A stretch of DNA of 64,000 nucleotides from Heyndrickxia acidicola (lineage in GTDB: Bacteria; Bacillota; Bacilli; Bacillales; Bacillaceae_C), in contig NZ_KV440953.1 in the NCBI RefSeq assembly GCF_001636425.1, forward strand, positions 2,707,441 to 2,771,440, given 5' to 3'. Position 1 is the first letter of the stretch. Each line of letters opens with the position of its first letter. The translations under genes were made by a program, and so were the position numbers. Positions 44,208 through 52,608 of this stretch are shown here, in pieces. The notes under the pieces are model-generated. The model was given only the letters and a program-made list of their open reading frames with translations, ran no database searches and was not told the origin of the DNA.

Positions 44208-45422
44208 ATGATTTCTTGCAATAAGGATAGGTTACGTGAAACATTAGAAACATTTAGTAGATTTGGAGCTACTAAGAATCGGGGTGTCACGAGACTTTCT
44301 CTTTCAAAAGAGGATATAGCAGCCCGAAATTACTTCTGTGATTGTTGCCAAGAATTGGGTATGGATGTTTATTATGATGATATGGGCAATATTTACTCTG
44401 TATTGCCAGGTAAAAGGGATGTTCCTCCCATCGTTATGGGCTCACATCTGGATTCTGTTGAGAAGGGCGGCAGGTTTGATGGTGTCCTTGGTGTGTTATG
44501 CGCGCTTGAAGTCGTTAGAATATTCCATGATTATAAGATTGAACCTGAAATTCCGTTGATGATTGTGAATTTTACGAATGAGGAAGGCGCAAGATTTGAT
44601 CCAGCCATGATGAGTTCTGGAGTATTAACAAATAAATTTGATAAAAATAAGATGCTTCAATCGAGAGACAAAGACGGTGTTACCTTTGAATCAGCCCTTA
44701 AAGAAAGCGGATATGAAGGCAGAATAGAAAATCGCTTAAAGGAAGCATCTGCCTATTTAGAACTTCATATTGAACAAGGCCCCGTATTAGAAAGCAAACA
44801 AATTGATATCGGTGTGGTAGAGGGTGTCTTAGGGATGGTTTGTTATGAGATTACGATTATGGGAGAGTCAAATCATGCAGGAACCACACCTATGTCGATG
44901 AGAAAAGATCCTCTTTTTCTTGCAGCTTCTGTTATTTCAAATCTTCGTAAAAGCCTTGGAGAAATTGATGAAGATCTGGTATACACAATGGGAAGGGTGA
45001 TTGTATCGCCTAATATTCACACCGTTATACCAAACAAGGTTGTATTTACACTGGAAGCAAGACATCAAAGTTCAGAAATAGTTAAACAGGTTGAAGACAT
45101 CATCCGTTCTCTTCCAAAAGAATCAGAAGGATGTACAATTCAATCCGAAAAGCTCTGGGGAAGGGATACCGTCGTTTTTAATTCCACTATTTGTGATCAG
45201 GTGAAATCATCATGTGAGAAGCATCATTATTCCTATCAACGAATGTACAGCGGGGCCGGTCATGATGCACAATTTATCGCCAGCATCATTCCATCAGCCA
45301 TGATTTTTGTCCCAAGTGTGAATGGGAAAAGTCACTGTGAAGAAGAAGAAACAAGCTACGAGGATTGTGTAAAGGGTGCGAATGTGTTGTTAGGAACTGT
45401 TTTGGCTCTTCAAGAAAAATAG
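44208..45422 (+). CDS. N-carbamoyl-beta-alanine amidase (beta-ureidopropionase), M20 family
   Basis: A zinc hydrolase of 404 residues: MGSHLDSVEKGGRFDGVLGVL (metal ligands His and Asp), NFTNEEGARFDPAMMSS (catalytic Glu), ELHIEQGPVLES, and the dimerisation-domain segment GESNHAGTTPMSMRKDP, all typical of the allantoate amidohydrolase/hydantoin-utilisation group. In this cluster it should cut N-carbamoyl-beta-alanine into beta-alanine, CO2 and ammonia. ATG 44208 is chosen because AAGGAGGTC is 8 nt upstream; the frame is open back to 44166 without a site. Confidence 0.88.
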   Translation: MISCNKDRLRETLETFSRFGATKNRGVTRLSLSKEDIAARNYFCDCCQELGMDVYYDDMGNIYSVLPGKRDVPPIVMGSHLDSVEKGGRFDGVLGVLCALEVVRIFHDYKIEPEIPLMIVNFTNEEGARFDPAMMSSGVLTNKFDKNKMLQSRDKDGVTFESALKESGYEGRIENRLKEASAYLELHIEQGPVLESKQIDIGVVEGVLGMVCYEITIMGESNHAGTTPMSMRKDPLFLAASVISNLRKSLGEIDEDLVYTMGRVIVSPNIHTVIPNKVVFTLEARHQSSEIVKQVEDIIRSLPKESEGCTIQSEKLWGRDTVVFNSTICDQVKSSCEKHHYSYQRMYSGAGHDAQFIASIIPSAMIFVPSVNGKSHCEEEETSYEDCVKGANVLLGTVLALQEK

Positions 45423-45442
45423 CCAATTAAGGAGGAGTTTAT

Positions 45443-46951
45443 GTGAAAGTCCAAATGGACAACAAGGGTATTGTCACATTAACAGACGACACAAGCCAAA
45501 AGCTAGAATCTGGTTCGATGTGGAATGAAGATTTACGGCCAACGACAAAGCGGGAGCATTCCTGGACAACTTGGAGCTTTGCCGCATTATGGATAGGTAT
45601 GTGCTTATGTATTCCATCTTATACCATGTCAAGTGCGATGATTTCGGTTGGCATGAACTGGTGGCAGGCCCTCTTAACCATTTTTTTGGGGAATTGTATT
45701 ATATTAATTCCGATTTTATTAAACTCTCATGCTGGTACAAAATTCGGGATTCCATATCCCGTTTTTGCAAGATTATGGTTTGGTTCAAAAGGGGCACACA
45801 TCCCTACAGTGACTCGGGCAATTGTGTCAGCCGCTTGGTTTGGAATCAATACTTGGATTGGAACGACCGCCATTGATACTTTACTGGGAGTTGCCATCCA
45901 CTCTTGGAGCCGGATTCCCTATCATACAGCAATCGTTTTTGTTGTGTTTTTGCTTCTAAATATTATGGTTGGTTTTAAAGGCCCCCAGGCTATTAAATGG
46001 CTGATGATTATCTCTGCTCCAGTCGTTGGGATTTCGTCCATTTTCCTTCTTATTTGGGCCATTAAAAGCGCCCATGGTTTAGGACCGCTTTTAACCACGC
46101 CTGGTAAATTTAATACACCCGGTTCATTTTTCAAGGTGTTTTTCCCATCTTTAACGAGTGTAATTGCCTTCTGGGCAACAATGGCATTAAGTATTCCAGA
46201 TTTTGCACGCTATGCTAACTCACATAAAGCTTCTGTAATCGGTCAAGGTTTTGCTTTACCTTTAACCATGACCATTTTTTCCTTCATCGGTATTTTCGTT
46301 ACATCAACCACGGCCATTATTTTTGGCCACACGATTTGGCAGCCAGTCGAGCTTTTGTCTAAATTCCCAACACCGGTCGTTTTTATTGGAGCCATTCTCG
46401 TTGTAATGGCTTGCTTATCTATTAATGTAGGAGCCAACCTGGTAGCTCCAGCAAGAGCGATAGAAAATATGTCTCCTAACCGCATTTCATTTGGTTTAGG
46501 TGTCATTATTACTGGTATTGTTGCAGTTTTCATGCAGCCTTGGTACTTGATGTCAAACTTCAGTACTCTTTTATACAGCTTTTTAGGAACATTAGGAGCT
46601 TTTCTTGGCCCTATTGATGGTATTGCCATCGCCGATTACTGGGTCATACGTAAACGAAGATTGCACTTAGGGGAACTCTACTCACCAGATGGCAGATACA
46701 CTTATACATCAGGATTTAATTGGTCTAGTATTTACGCATTTGCATTAGGTGTTATCATTCCTGCCCTTGGACTCGTTATTCCTGCTCTATCGTTTCTATG
46801 GGAAAACGCACTGATCTTTGGTTTTGTGATTTCAGGTATTTGTTACGCCTTGTTAATGCGCAATGATAAAAGTTTGCTTACCAAAGAAGAATACGATGCA
46901 ATCACCATCAACTCAGAGGATGATACAGTTTACGAAGTTATTAATAAATAG
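45443..46951 (+). CDS. NCS1-family nucleobase:cation symporter
   Basis: A membrane protein of 502 residues with about 12 helices. NCS1 features: N-terminal EDLRPTTKREHSWTTWSFAALWIGMCLCIPSYTMSS, the PVFARLWFGSKGAHIPTVTRAIVSAAWFGINTWIG region, and GPIDGIAIADYWVIRKRRLHLGELYSPDGRY near the end, as in uracil, allantoin and hydantoin permeases. Likely imports uracil/thymine or dihydropyrimidines for the pathway. The start is GTG 45443 behind AAGGAGGAG, 20 nt after the amidase. Confidence 0.9.
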   Translation: MKVQMDNKGIVTLTDDTSQKLESGSMWNEDLRPTTKREHSWTTWSFAALWIGMCLCIPSYTMSSAMISVGMNWWQALLTIFLGNCIILIPILLNSHAGTKFGIPYPVFARLWFGSKGAHIPTVTRAIVSAAWFGINTWIGTTAIDTLLGVAIHSWSRIPYHTAIVFVVFLLLNIMVGFKGPQAIKWLMIISAPVVGISSIFLLIWAIKSAHGLGPLLTTPGKFNTPGSFFKVFFPSLTSVIAFWATMALSIPDFARYANSHKASVIGQGFALPLTMTIFSFIGIFVTSTTAIIFGHTIWQPVELLSKFPTPVVFIGAILVVMACLSINVGANLVAPARAIENMSPNRISFGLGVIITGIVAVFMQPWYLMSNFSTLLYSFLGTLGAFLGPIDGIAIADYWVIRKRRLHLGELYSPDGRYTYTSGFNWSSIYAFALGVIIPALGLVIPALSFLWENALIFGFVISGICYALLMRNDKSLLTKEEYDAITINSEDDTVYEVINK

Positions 46952-46956
46952 ATCTC

Positions 46957-47040
46957 TGTTGATTTCCACTCCACTCGCTCGCTTTCCGCGGGAGGTGCTG
47001 GAGCTGGACAGAGACTACATTGGTCTCATCATTTTTTTAA
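46957..47040. repeat. Palindromic repeat family A, variant between permease and hydantoinase
   Basis: TGTTGATTTCCACTCCACTC, then GCTTTCCGCGGGAGGTGCTGG and AGCTGGACAGAGACTACATTGG. The same GATTTCC...CTGGAGCT...ACAGAGACTACA order occurs at 18490. Confidence 0.65.
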
Positions 47041-47083
47041 TAAACATTTCTTTACTTATCCAATGAAAAAGGAGAGATAACAA

Positions 47084-48502
47084 ATGAAAAAAATTATTAA
47101 AGGCGGAACCATTGCAACAGCAACTGATCTTTTTAAAGCGGACATTCTGATTGAAGATGAAAAAATTACTCAAATTGGTTTAAACCTTTCAGCAAAAGAT
47201 GCAGAAATCATTGATGCTTCAGGAAAATATGTTTTTCCAGGCGGTGTTGACCCTCATACGCATTTAGACATGCCTTTCAATAATACTGTAACGGATGATA
47301 ACTGGGAGACTGGAACCATTGCAGCTGCTTTCGGTGGAACCACCACCATTTTAGATTTTTGTTTAACTGCAGGCGAGAAGAATTTAGCTGATGCCGTAAA
47401 GAAGTGGCATGAAAAAGCTGCAGATAAAGCGGTTATTGACTATGGTTTTCACCTTATGGTAAGTGAATTAGATGACGCCACCTTAAAGGAATTGCCTATC
47501 ATTCTCGAAAAAGAAGGAATTACATCAATCAAAGTATTTTTAGCGTATGCCAAGGAATTTCAAGCAACGGACCGAACCCTCTTCCAAGCCTTTAAAGCTG
47601 GGAAACAAAACAATGCTGTCATAATGGTCCATTGTGAAAATGGTTCGGTAATCGATGAATTAGTAAACGAGGCAAAGGCCTCAGGGCATACAGACCCTAT
47701 ATATCACGCCTTAACAAGACCGCCTGAATTAGAAGGAGAAGCTACGAAACGCGCTATTGAACTGGCGCATATTGCCGATGCTAAACTCTACGTTGTTCAT
47801 GTGACCTGTAAAGAAGCGGTGGATGAAATCATTAAAGCAAGAGAAAAGGGATATAAAGTATTCGGTGAAACCTGTCCCCCTTACTTAACACTCGACCAAA
47901 CAGAACTGGAAAGACCAAATTTTGAGGGCGCCAAGTATGTTTGGTCTCCACCACTTCGACCTAAAGGACATCAAGAACATTTATGGAATGCTCTAAAAGC
48001 CAAACAGTTACAGACGATTGGCTCAGATCAATGCTCCTTTAACTTCAACGGAAAAAAACAACTTGGCAGAGATGATTTTTCTAAAATTCCAAATGGAGGA
48101 CCTTTCATTGAAGACCGTTTTAGTGTTTTGTACTCTGAAGGTGTTCATAAAGGTAGGATTACCATCAATGAATTCGTAGAAAGTATTTCTACTAATGCAG
48201 CCAAAATATTTGGTTTGTTCCCTCAAAAAGGAACAATTGCCATTGGATCAGATGCAGATATTGTTATATTTGACCCAACTATTGAACGGGAAATTTCAGC
48301 AAAAACACATCACATGAACGTGGATTATAGTGCATTTGAAGGAATGAAGGTAACTGGTGAGCCTGTCAGTGTACTCTCCCGCGGAAAATTTGTGATTAAA
48401 GACAAAACATTCGTTGGCCAATTGGGAAGCGGTAAATACTTAAAGAGAACAAGCAGCCCTTTCACCGAAAAGAAGAGCAAAGCAGTAGCTTCAACTAAAT
48501 GA
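47084..48502 (+). CDS. hydA: Dihydropyrimidinase (D-hydantoinase)
   Basis: A metal-dependent amidohydrolase of 472 residues that opens the ring of dihydrouracil/dihydrothymine. Seen: VDPHTHLDMPF (first metal His pair), SIKVFLAYAK with the Lys that becomes carboxylated, MVHCENG and VVHVTCKEA (later metal His residues), and GSDQCSFNFNGK with the catalytic Asp. Length and order match Bacillus dihydropyrimidinases. AAAGGAGAG precedes the ATG. It lies between permease and HPr-like gene. Confidence 0.93.
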   Translation: MKKIIKGGTIATATDLFKADILIEDEKITQIGLNLSAKDAEIIDASGKYVFPGGVDPHTHLDMPFNNTVTDDNWETGTIAAAFGGTTTILDFCLTAGEKNLADAVKKWHEKAADKAVIDYGFHLMVSELDDATLKELPIILEKEGITSIKVFLAYAKEFQATDRTLFQAFKAGKQNNAVIMVHCENGSVIDELVNEAKASGHTDPIYHALTRPPELEGEATKRAIELAHIADAKLYVVHVTCKEAVDEIIKAREKGYKVFGETCPPYLTLDQTELERPNFEGAKYVWSPPLRPKGHQEHLWNALKAKQLQTIGSDQCSFNFNGKKQLGRDDFSKIPNGGPFIEDRFSVLYSEGVHKGRITINEFVESISTNAAKIFGLFPQKGTIAIGSDADIVIFDPTIEREISAKTHHMNVDYSAFEGMKVTGEPVSVLSRGKFVIKDKTFVGQLGSGKYLKRTSSPFTEKKSKAVASTK

Positions 48503-48533
48503 TGTCTGCAGCTTTATTCAATTAGTCTTAGCC

Positions 48534-48582
48534 GGAAACGAACATGCGCCCTTTACATTTGCCGCATATTCGTTTCTTTTTT
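48534..48582 (+). terminator. Terminator after hydA
   Basis: GAAACGAACATGCG pairs with CGCATATTCGTTTC around a 14-nt loop, then TTTTTT. Confidence 0.85.
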
Positions 48583-48737
48583 GTTTGTTGTATAAAAAAT
48601 GGTTCCTAGCTTCCCCTTTATGATGAGTACACTATATTATCTCCTAGAATAGCTTTTGTTCATTAAATATAAAAAACGGAATAAACTAAAATGGATTGTG
48701 TTAAATACTCTTCAAGAGCCATTTAGGGGGAATGCGT

Positions 48738-48995
48738 TTGTTAACTAAAACATTGGTCATTAAAAGTGAAGCTGGAGTCCATCCGCAATCAGCCACTGTC
48801 CTCGTTCAAACAAGCTCAAAATTCCAATCAGAAATATACCTTGCTTATAAAGAGAAAAAGGTTAATTTAAAATCCATTATGGGTGTTATGTCCTTAGGAA
48901 TTCCACCTGGAGCAGAAATTAAGATTGAAGTAACGGGTGAAGATGAACAAGAAGCTCTTCAATCTGTTAGCGATACGATTGAAAAGTTAGTTTAG
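48738..48995 (+). CDS. HPr-like phosphocarrier paralogue with altered active site
   Basis: A protein of 85 residues with the HPr fold. Starting at TTG 48738 (AGGGGGA 7 nt upstream; the ATG at 48732 is only 1-2 nt from that site), His falls at position 15 and Ser at position 46, exactly as in HPr. The usual GxHARPAT loop, however, reads GVHPQSAT: Ala16, Arg17 and Pro18 are Pro, Gln and Ser. Arg17 helps phosphotransfer, so PEP-dependent transfer via His15 may be weak. The Ser46 region (LKSIMGVMSLG) is intact. It follows hydA, behind a terminator. It could be regulatory, like Crh. Confidence 0.85.
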   Translation: MLTKTLVIKSEAGVHPQSATVLVQTSSKFQSEIYLAYKEKKVNLKSIMGVMSLGIPPGAEIKIEVTGEDEQEALQSVSDTIEKLV

Positions 48996-49020
48996 TATAA
49001 TAAATTTCATCCATTATTAC

Positions 49021-49050
49021 TCCTGTCAGAAACTATGACGGGGGTTATTT
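49021..49050 (+). terminator. Terminator after the HPr-like gene
   Basis: CCTGTCA / TGACGGG stem with a 7-nt loop, then TTATTTTT. The following 240 bp hold no gene that I can see. Confidence 0.7.
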
Positions 49051-49295
49051 TTATATACAAAACAATACAATCACCCGCTTAATCAGCTAATGCATTTTGC
49101 CCCCTTCTTTCCCTTTTCGCAGGTTAACGCTATCTTTTTTATCATCCAGATAGAGAATAGTCATGATTTGTCTTTTTAATTAATATAGTATAACTAATAT
49201 TTATAAATAATATCTGACTCTCTTTATATCAAAAAATACAACCGATTCTTTTCTCACGTGTCAGACATGGACAAGTTCTGAGGAGGGTTCTCTTT

Positions 49296-49973
49296 ATGGG
49301 TTCTATACTTCATTCAAATACTATGCTGAATATTGCCGTTGTGTTTTTGTCTATACTCGGTATTCTTGTTAGTATTCTTAACTCAAGAATAAATAGGGAA
49401 ATGAAACAGAACGATTATCATAAAAAGGTTAAGAGCATTGTGAATACGATTTATGAGGATAAAATAACAAAAGGTCCTCAATTAACGGGGCTGGAAACAG
49501 ACTTCATCAATCAAGGAAATACTGAATCTGAAAAAACAAAATTAGAACTAGCCGTCCACCAATCCCTGATGTCTGTTCACCAAAAACAGGCTTTAATGCA
49601 CTCCAGAGTCCAATTTTATATCGGTATCTTCATGTCTGTAATAGGATTTGTTTTCTTCATATACGTTGTCTTTATGTCAATAAACTCAAGTAATAACAAT
49701 TTGGGGATGGGAATCCAGGTCACGGGAAGTTTAGTTTTTGAAGGGATCTCTCTTTTATTTCTAAAAGAATCGCATAGACTTAGAGAGAGCTCTAAAGAAT
49801 ATCATGATAATTTATATGAAAGCAATAAACATCAGGAAGCGATTAAAATTGTAGATTCTATAGAAGACCTAAACATACAATCTGCTGTTAAAGCACAGCT
49901 ATCTTTACACTTAGTCGGTGTTAATTCAGATAATGTAGATATAACTAAAATTATCAAGTCACAAAAAGAATAA
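49296..49973 (+). CDS. Membrane protein with paired TM helices, hypothetical
   Basis: A protein of 225 residues: an N-terminal membrane helix (about 9-30), a charged cytosolic stretch with HSRVQFYIG before a second helix (FMSVIGFVFFIYVVFMSI, about 113-130), a third (IQVTGSLVFEGISLLFL) and a helical tail (SKEYHDNLYESNKHQEAIKIVDSI). The order S-rich helix, two TM, then a YHDxLxE-type helix recalls the two-TM domain found with TRADD-N-like proteins in bacterial conflict systems. This is an impression, not a proof. GAGGAGGG precedes the ATG. No partner gene is adjacent. Confidence 0.7.
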   Translation: MGSILHSNTMLNIAVVFLSILGILVSILNSRINREMKQNDYHKKVKSIVNTIYEDKITKGPQLTGLETDFINQGNTESEKTKLELAVHQSLMSVHQKQALMHSRVQFYIGIFMSVIGFVFFIYVVFMSINSSNNNLGMGIQVTGSLVFEGISLLFLKESHRLRESSKEYHDNLYESNKHQEAIKIVDSIEDLNIQSAVKAQLSLHLVGVNSDNVDITKIIKSQKE

Positions 49974-50050
49974 CCGCTATGCAGCGGCTATTCTTCCGAT
50001 TGGAAAGATCCCTTAAAATATTGAGCACGTTATAAAACAACTTATTCCCC

Positions 50051-51115
50051 TCATCTCTGAAACCAATCCGCTCCCTCATCCATATGGACAAACGGGATAT
50101 CCGTATCTACATTGCCCATTATCCTTTTTTTCTGTACATCCTTCCCTCCCAGCCATTCGGCAAAATCAAATTCTAGAGGCTCTTGATTGCCGCCAAGAGA
50201 AATCCATGCCTTCATTTCATTTGGAAAATAGGCAGACGTATGGATAGTTCCTGCCCAGCTGCTGTAAAGCTTTGAAAAAATTCCTTTATCTGTATCATTA
50301 AGCAATTTGAATGCATCGCTTGCGCTTAAAGTATTGGCTTGCCGCTTCCTAATAATCTCCAGCCGCCGAATAGAATCGCCTAAATGGTTTCGGTTTTCGT
50401 GTGTCATATTTTCAAAATGATTCGTGCATGCCTGTGACCTTCGAACTTCAACACCACGTGGGGAAGTTTCAACTATAAAGGTCTCTCCGCTTTTATCAAA
50501 AACAACATAACTAAACGAATGCCTATGTGGAATCTCTTTTAGTAAATCCGCTGCTTCGTGAACACTGGCACATGCCTCCAGCACCAGTCTCCCAATCATG
50601 CAGCAAATGAATCCATCCCCGGGGTTCTTACGATGCATAAAATTATAGCCTATCGCCAGTCCTTTCTCATTCATTCCGTCCATCCTGCCTGTTACCCGCT
50701 GGCTCGGACCCAAAATGGCATAACCTTGATCAGTTGGCTGAAAAAAAACATATCTCCCTTCATATGTCTTTGGATGATAGTCATAATTACGGATTAAATA
50801 ATTACTTCCTGTTACAATGGAACACCCTGAACGTACGTAATCCAATCGATAGCCGCCAAACTCCTGAAGCACCCTCTCCATAGGCCAATCAAGAGCTGCC
50901 TGCAATCCCAAAAGCTCTTCCCAAATACCTGGGGCAAACCTGGTTATGGCTTCCCTGATCTCATCTAATTGCACTTGAAACCTCGGTTTTCTGACAAGCC
51001 ATTGGTTTTCACGATTGATTACGGTGACAGAGTCTTTTGCGATTTCCCCTTGCATCACTCCAAAATCATAATGCGTTCCACGAAATTGGATGATTTCACT
51101 ATAAATCTCTCTCAT
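50051..51115 (-). CDS. C45-type autoproteolytic acyltransferase/hydrolase (IAT-like)
   Basis: An Ntn-hydrolase-type protein of 354 residues of the acyl-CoA:6-aminopenicillanate acyltransferase-like group. The likely nucleophile is the Cys of YVRSGCSIVTGSNY (near residue 97), freed by self-cleavage at Gly-Cys. The family sequence continues with IRNYDYHP, GRMDGMNEKGLAIGYN and SFSYVVFDKSGETFIVETSPRGVEVR. Bacterial members hydrolyse or transfer acyl groups of amides, but substrates are mostly unknown. No signal peptide. It is monocistronic. Confidence 0.8.
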   Translation of the reverse strand: MREIYSEIIQFRGTHYDFGVMQGEIAKDSVTVINRENQWLVRKPRFQVQLDEIREAITRFAPGIWEELLGLQAALDWPMERVLQEFGGYRLDYVRSGCSIVTGSNYLIRNYDYHPKTYEGRYVFFQPTDQGYAILGPSQRVTGRMDGMNEKGLAIGYNFMHRKNPGDGFICCMIGRLVLEACASVHEAADLLKEIPHRHSFSYVVFDKSGETFIVETSPRGVEVRRSQACTNHFENMTHENRNHLGDSIRRLEIIRKRQANTLSASDAFKLLNDTDKGIFSKLYSSWAGTIHTSAYFPNEMKAWISLGGNQEPLEFDFAEWLGGKDVQKKRIMGNVDTDIPFVHMDEGADWFQR

Positions 51116-51440
51116 GCTTCATCCCTCTCTTTTTGTCATTCTAAAATGGAATCATTGTGCAAAGCTTTATTGCCTATCTGCACTAAAATAATAGTAATCC
51201 ATTCAAACCTGATTTGCGTGCGAAAAATGTTAAATTGACTGACACCATACAGATATACCTATTGTGCGAAAGTTTAAATCCATGTGAATTTCAGCTTGAG
51301 CCATAATTATCGATAGAATAACAAAATAATAGGGAATCTGCCACATGATCTGCTTAAAAAAGAGGTTTTTTTACGACTCCATTTTCCGCATGTTTAGGAC
51401 TTAAAATGAACGTAATAAACTGTATAATCAACTAAAATAG
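51116..51440. other. Gene-free stretch
   Basis: Upstream of the C45 gene and downstream of the stress protein terminator. I see only AT-rich sequence and no frame with a binding site. Confidence 0.5.
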
Positions 51441-51444
51441 AGAA

Positions 51445-51479
51445 GAGCCCTTCCTTTAACCTTCAGGAAGGGCTCTTAT
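51445..51479. terminator. Bidirectional terminator
   Basis: AAGAGCCCTTCCT pairs perfectly with AGGAAGGGCTCTT around a short loop; T-rich on the minus strand side. It lies 74 bp behind the stress protein gene. Confidence 0.85.
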
Positions 51480-51552
51480 CAATTGCTGCAGATTACAAAT
51501 CATTTTTTTGTTCTGATCTTCCATTATCGCTTCACAATCTAAGCTGGACTTT

Positions 51553-52365
51553 TTATTGTCTGGTATCATTGGCACGAATGAAACGCTTTTTATTTAACTC
51601 TTCGGGCTGCTCATTAGACTCAACTCCAGTAACTTCATCATCAAGCTTGCCAGCACCGAATGATGCATTTCCAACTCGAGGGTGGTCCTCTTTGTCAATT
51701 TCTCCTCTTGTAGTACGGAAATCAGCGTCCTCGCTGATCGTACCAGGTTCTCCAGCGGACGTGCTCGTATCATAATTATCATTTCCCGTATTCCTTGTAT
51801 CTAATTTTATAGTTGTCCTCCTGCCTGCACTTTCATCGGTTTCAGCTGATGTACCAAGAGGAGCTGCTGTGTTTTCGGCAGATCCCAAGCTTATAGTGTC
51901 TCCTAACGTAGTGTCTTTCAAAGCTCTATTTGAAACAGGGTAATTAGAATCTGGCAGATTATCCTCTGTTCGTAACTCAGGGTCTCCCACTGGAGAATCC
52001 TCAGGACTTACTGGTGCAGCAGCATCTTCTACTGCTACAATAAACTTGCCTTCATTTAACTCTGTAGTATATGAATTCAATTCATCCTGTCGTATATCCA
52101 GGCTTTTCAATGGGTTTCCGTGTCCATATGAATCATTCATTGTAAAATAATCTTTTATTTTCTCCCATAAGGATTTATTGTGTTCATTATGACTTCCATT
52201 TGCATTTTCTACATCTGCTCCTGTGTGCTCTTCTAAATAGTCCGTATCACGGCGGCTCGTAATAACGGAAATATTATCCCTATCATAGCCTCTATAATTT
52301 AAGCCCTCGATTGCATTCATTGTTTCTTCTGGCGTTTCGTATACACCTACTACACTTTTGGTCAC
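51553..52365 (-). CDS. YflT-type general stress protein
   Basis: A protein of 270 residues with an N-terminal YflT/GSP17M domain (VVGVYETPEETMNAIEGLNYRGYDRDNISVITSRRD, residues 4-39; then GKFIVAVEDAAA near 108) and a long hydrophilic, acidic, repeat-poor tail that looks disordered (DESAGRRTTIKLDTRNTGNDNYDTS...). Bacilli make such proteins under SigB control. I found no clear GTTTAA...GGGTAA promoter. The tail is longer than in most members (about 110-180 residues). Confidence 0.75.
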   Translation of the reverse strand: MTKSVVGVYETPEETMNAIEGLNYRGYDRDNISVITSRRDTDYLEEHTGADVENANGSHNEHNKSLWEKIKDYFTMNDSYGHGNPLKSLDIRQDELNSYTTELNEGKFIVAVEDAAAPVSPEDSPVGDPELRTEDNLPDSNYPVSNRALKDTTLGDTISLGSAENTAAPLGTSAETDESAGRRTTIKLDTRNTGNDNYDTSTSAGEPGTISEDADFRTTRGEIDKEDHPRVGNASFGAGKLDDEVTGVESNEQPEELNKKRFIRANDTRQ

Positions 52366-52531
52366 TTCGTCTTCCTCCTTCGGGTTATCTTAACAGTTTT
52401 TCTTTGCCATTTTTTTACCCTTTGGAGCCATCTCTAAACTGGATAATCGTATTACATTTATAATACATATTTACACTTTTAAATCACTAATTCTCATAAT
52501 ATATTGAAAAAAGTTATTTTAATAAAACGAA

Positions 52532-52560
52532 TTGAATATTTATTCTATGCATTGTATAAT
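52532..52560 (+). promoter_or_regulatory. Sigma-A promoter of the amino-acid permease
   Basis: TTGAAT (52532-52537), a 17-bp spacer and a perfect TATAAT (52555-52560), 49 bp before the start codon. Confidence 0.7.
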
Positions 52561-52608
52561 TAATCATGTGTTTAATAGATTAATTTCATTTCAGAAAGGG
52601 AAACAACT

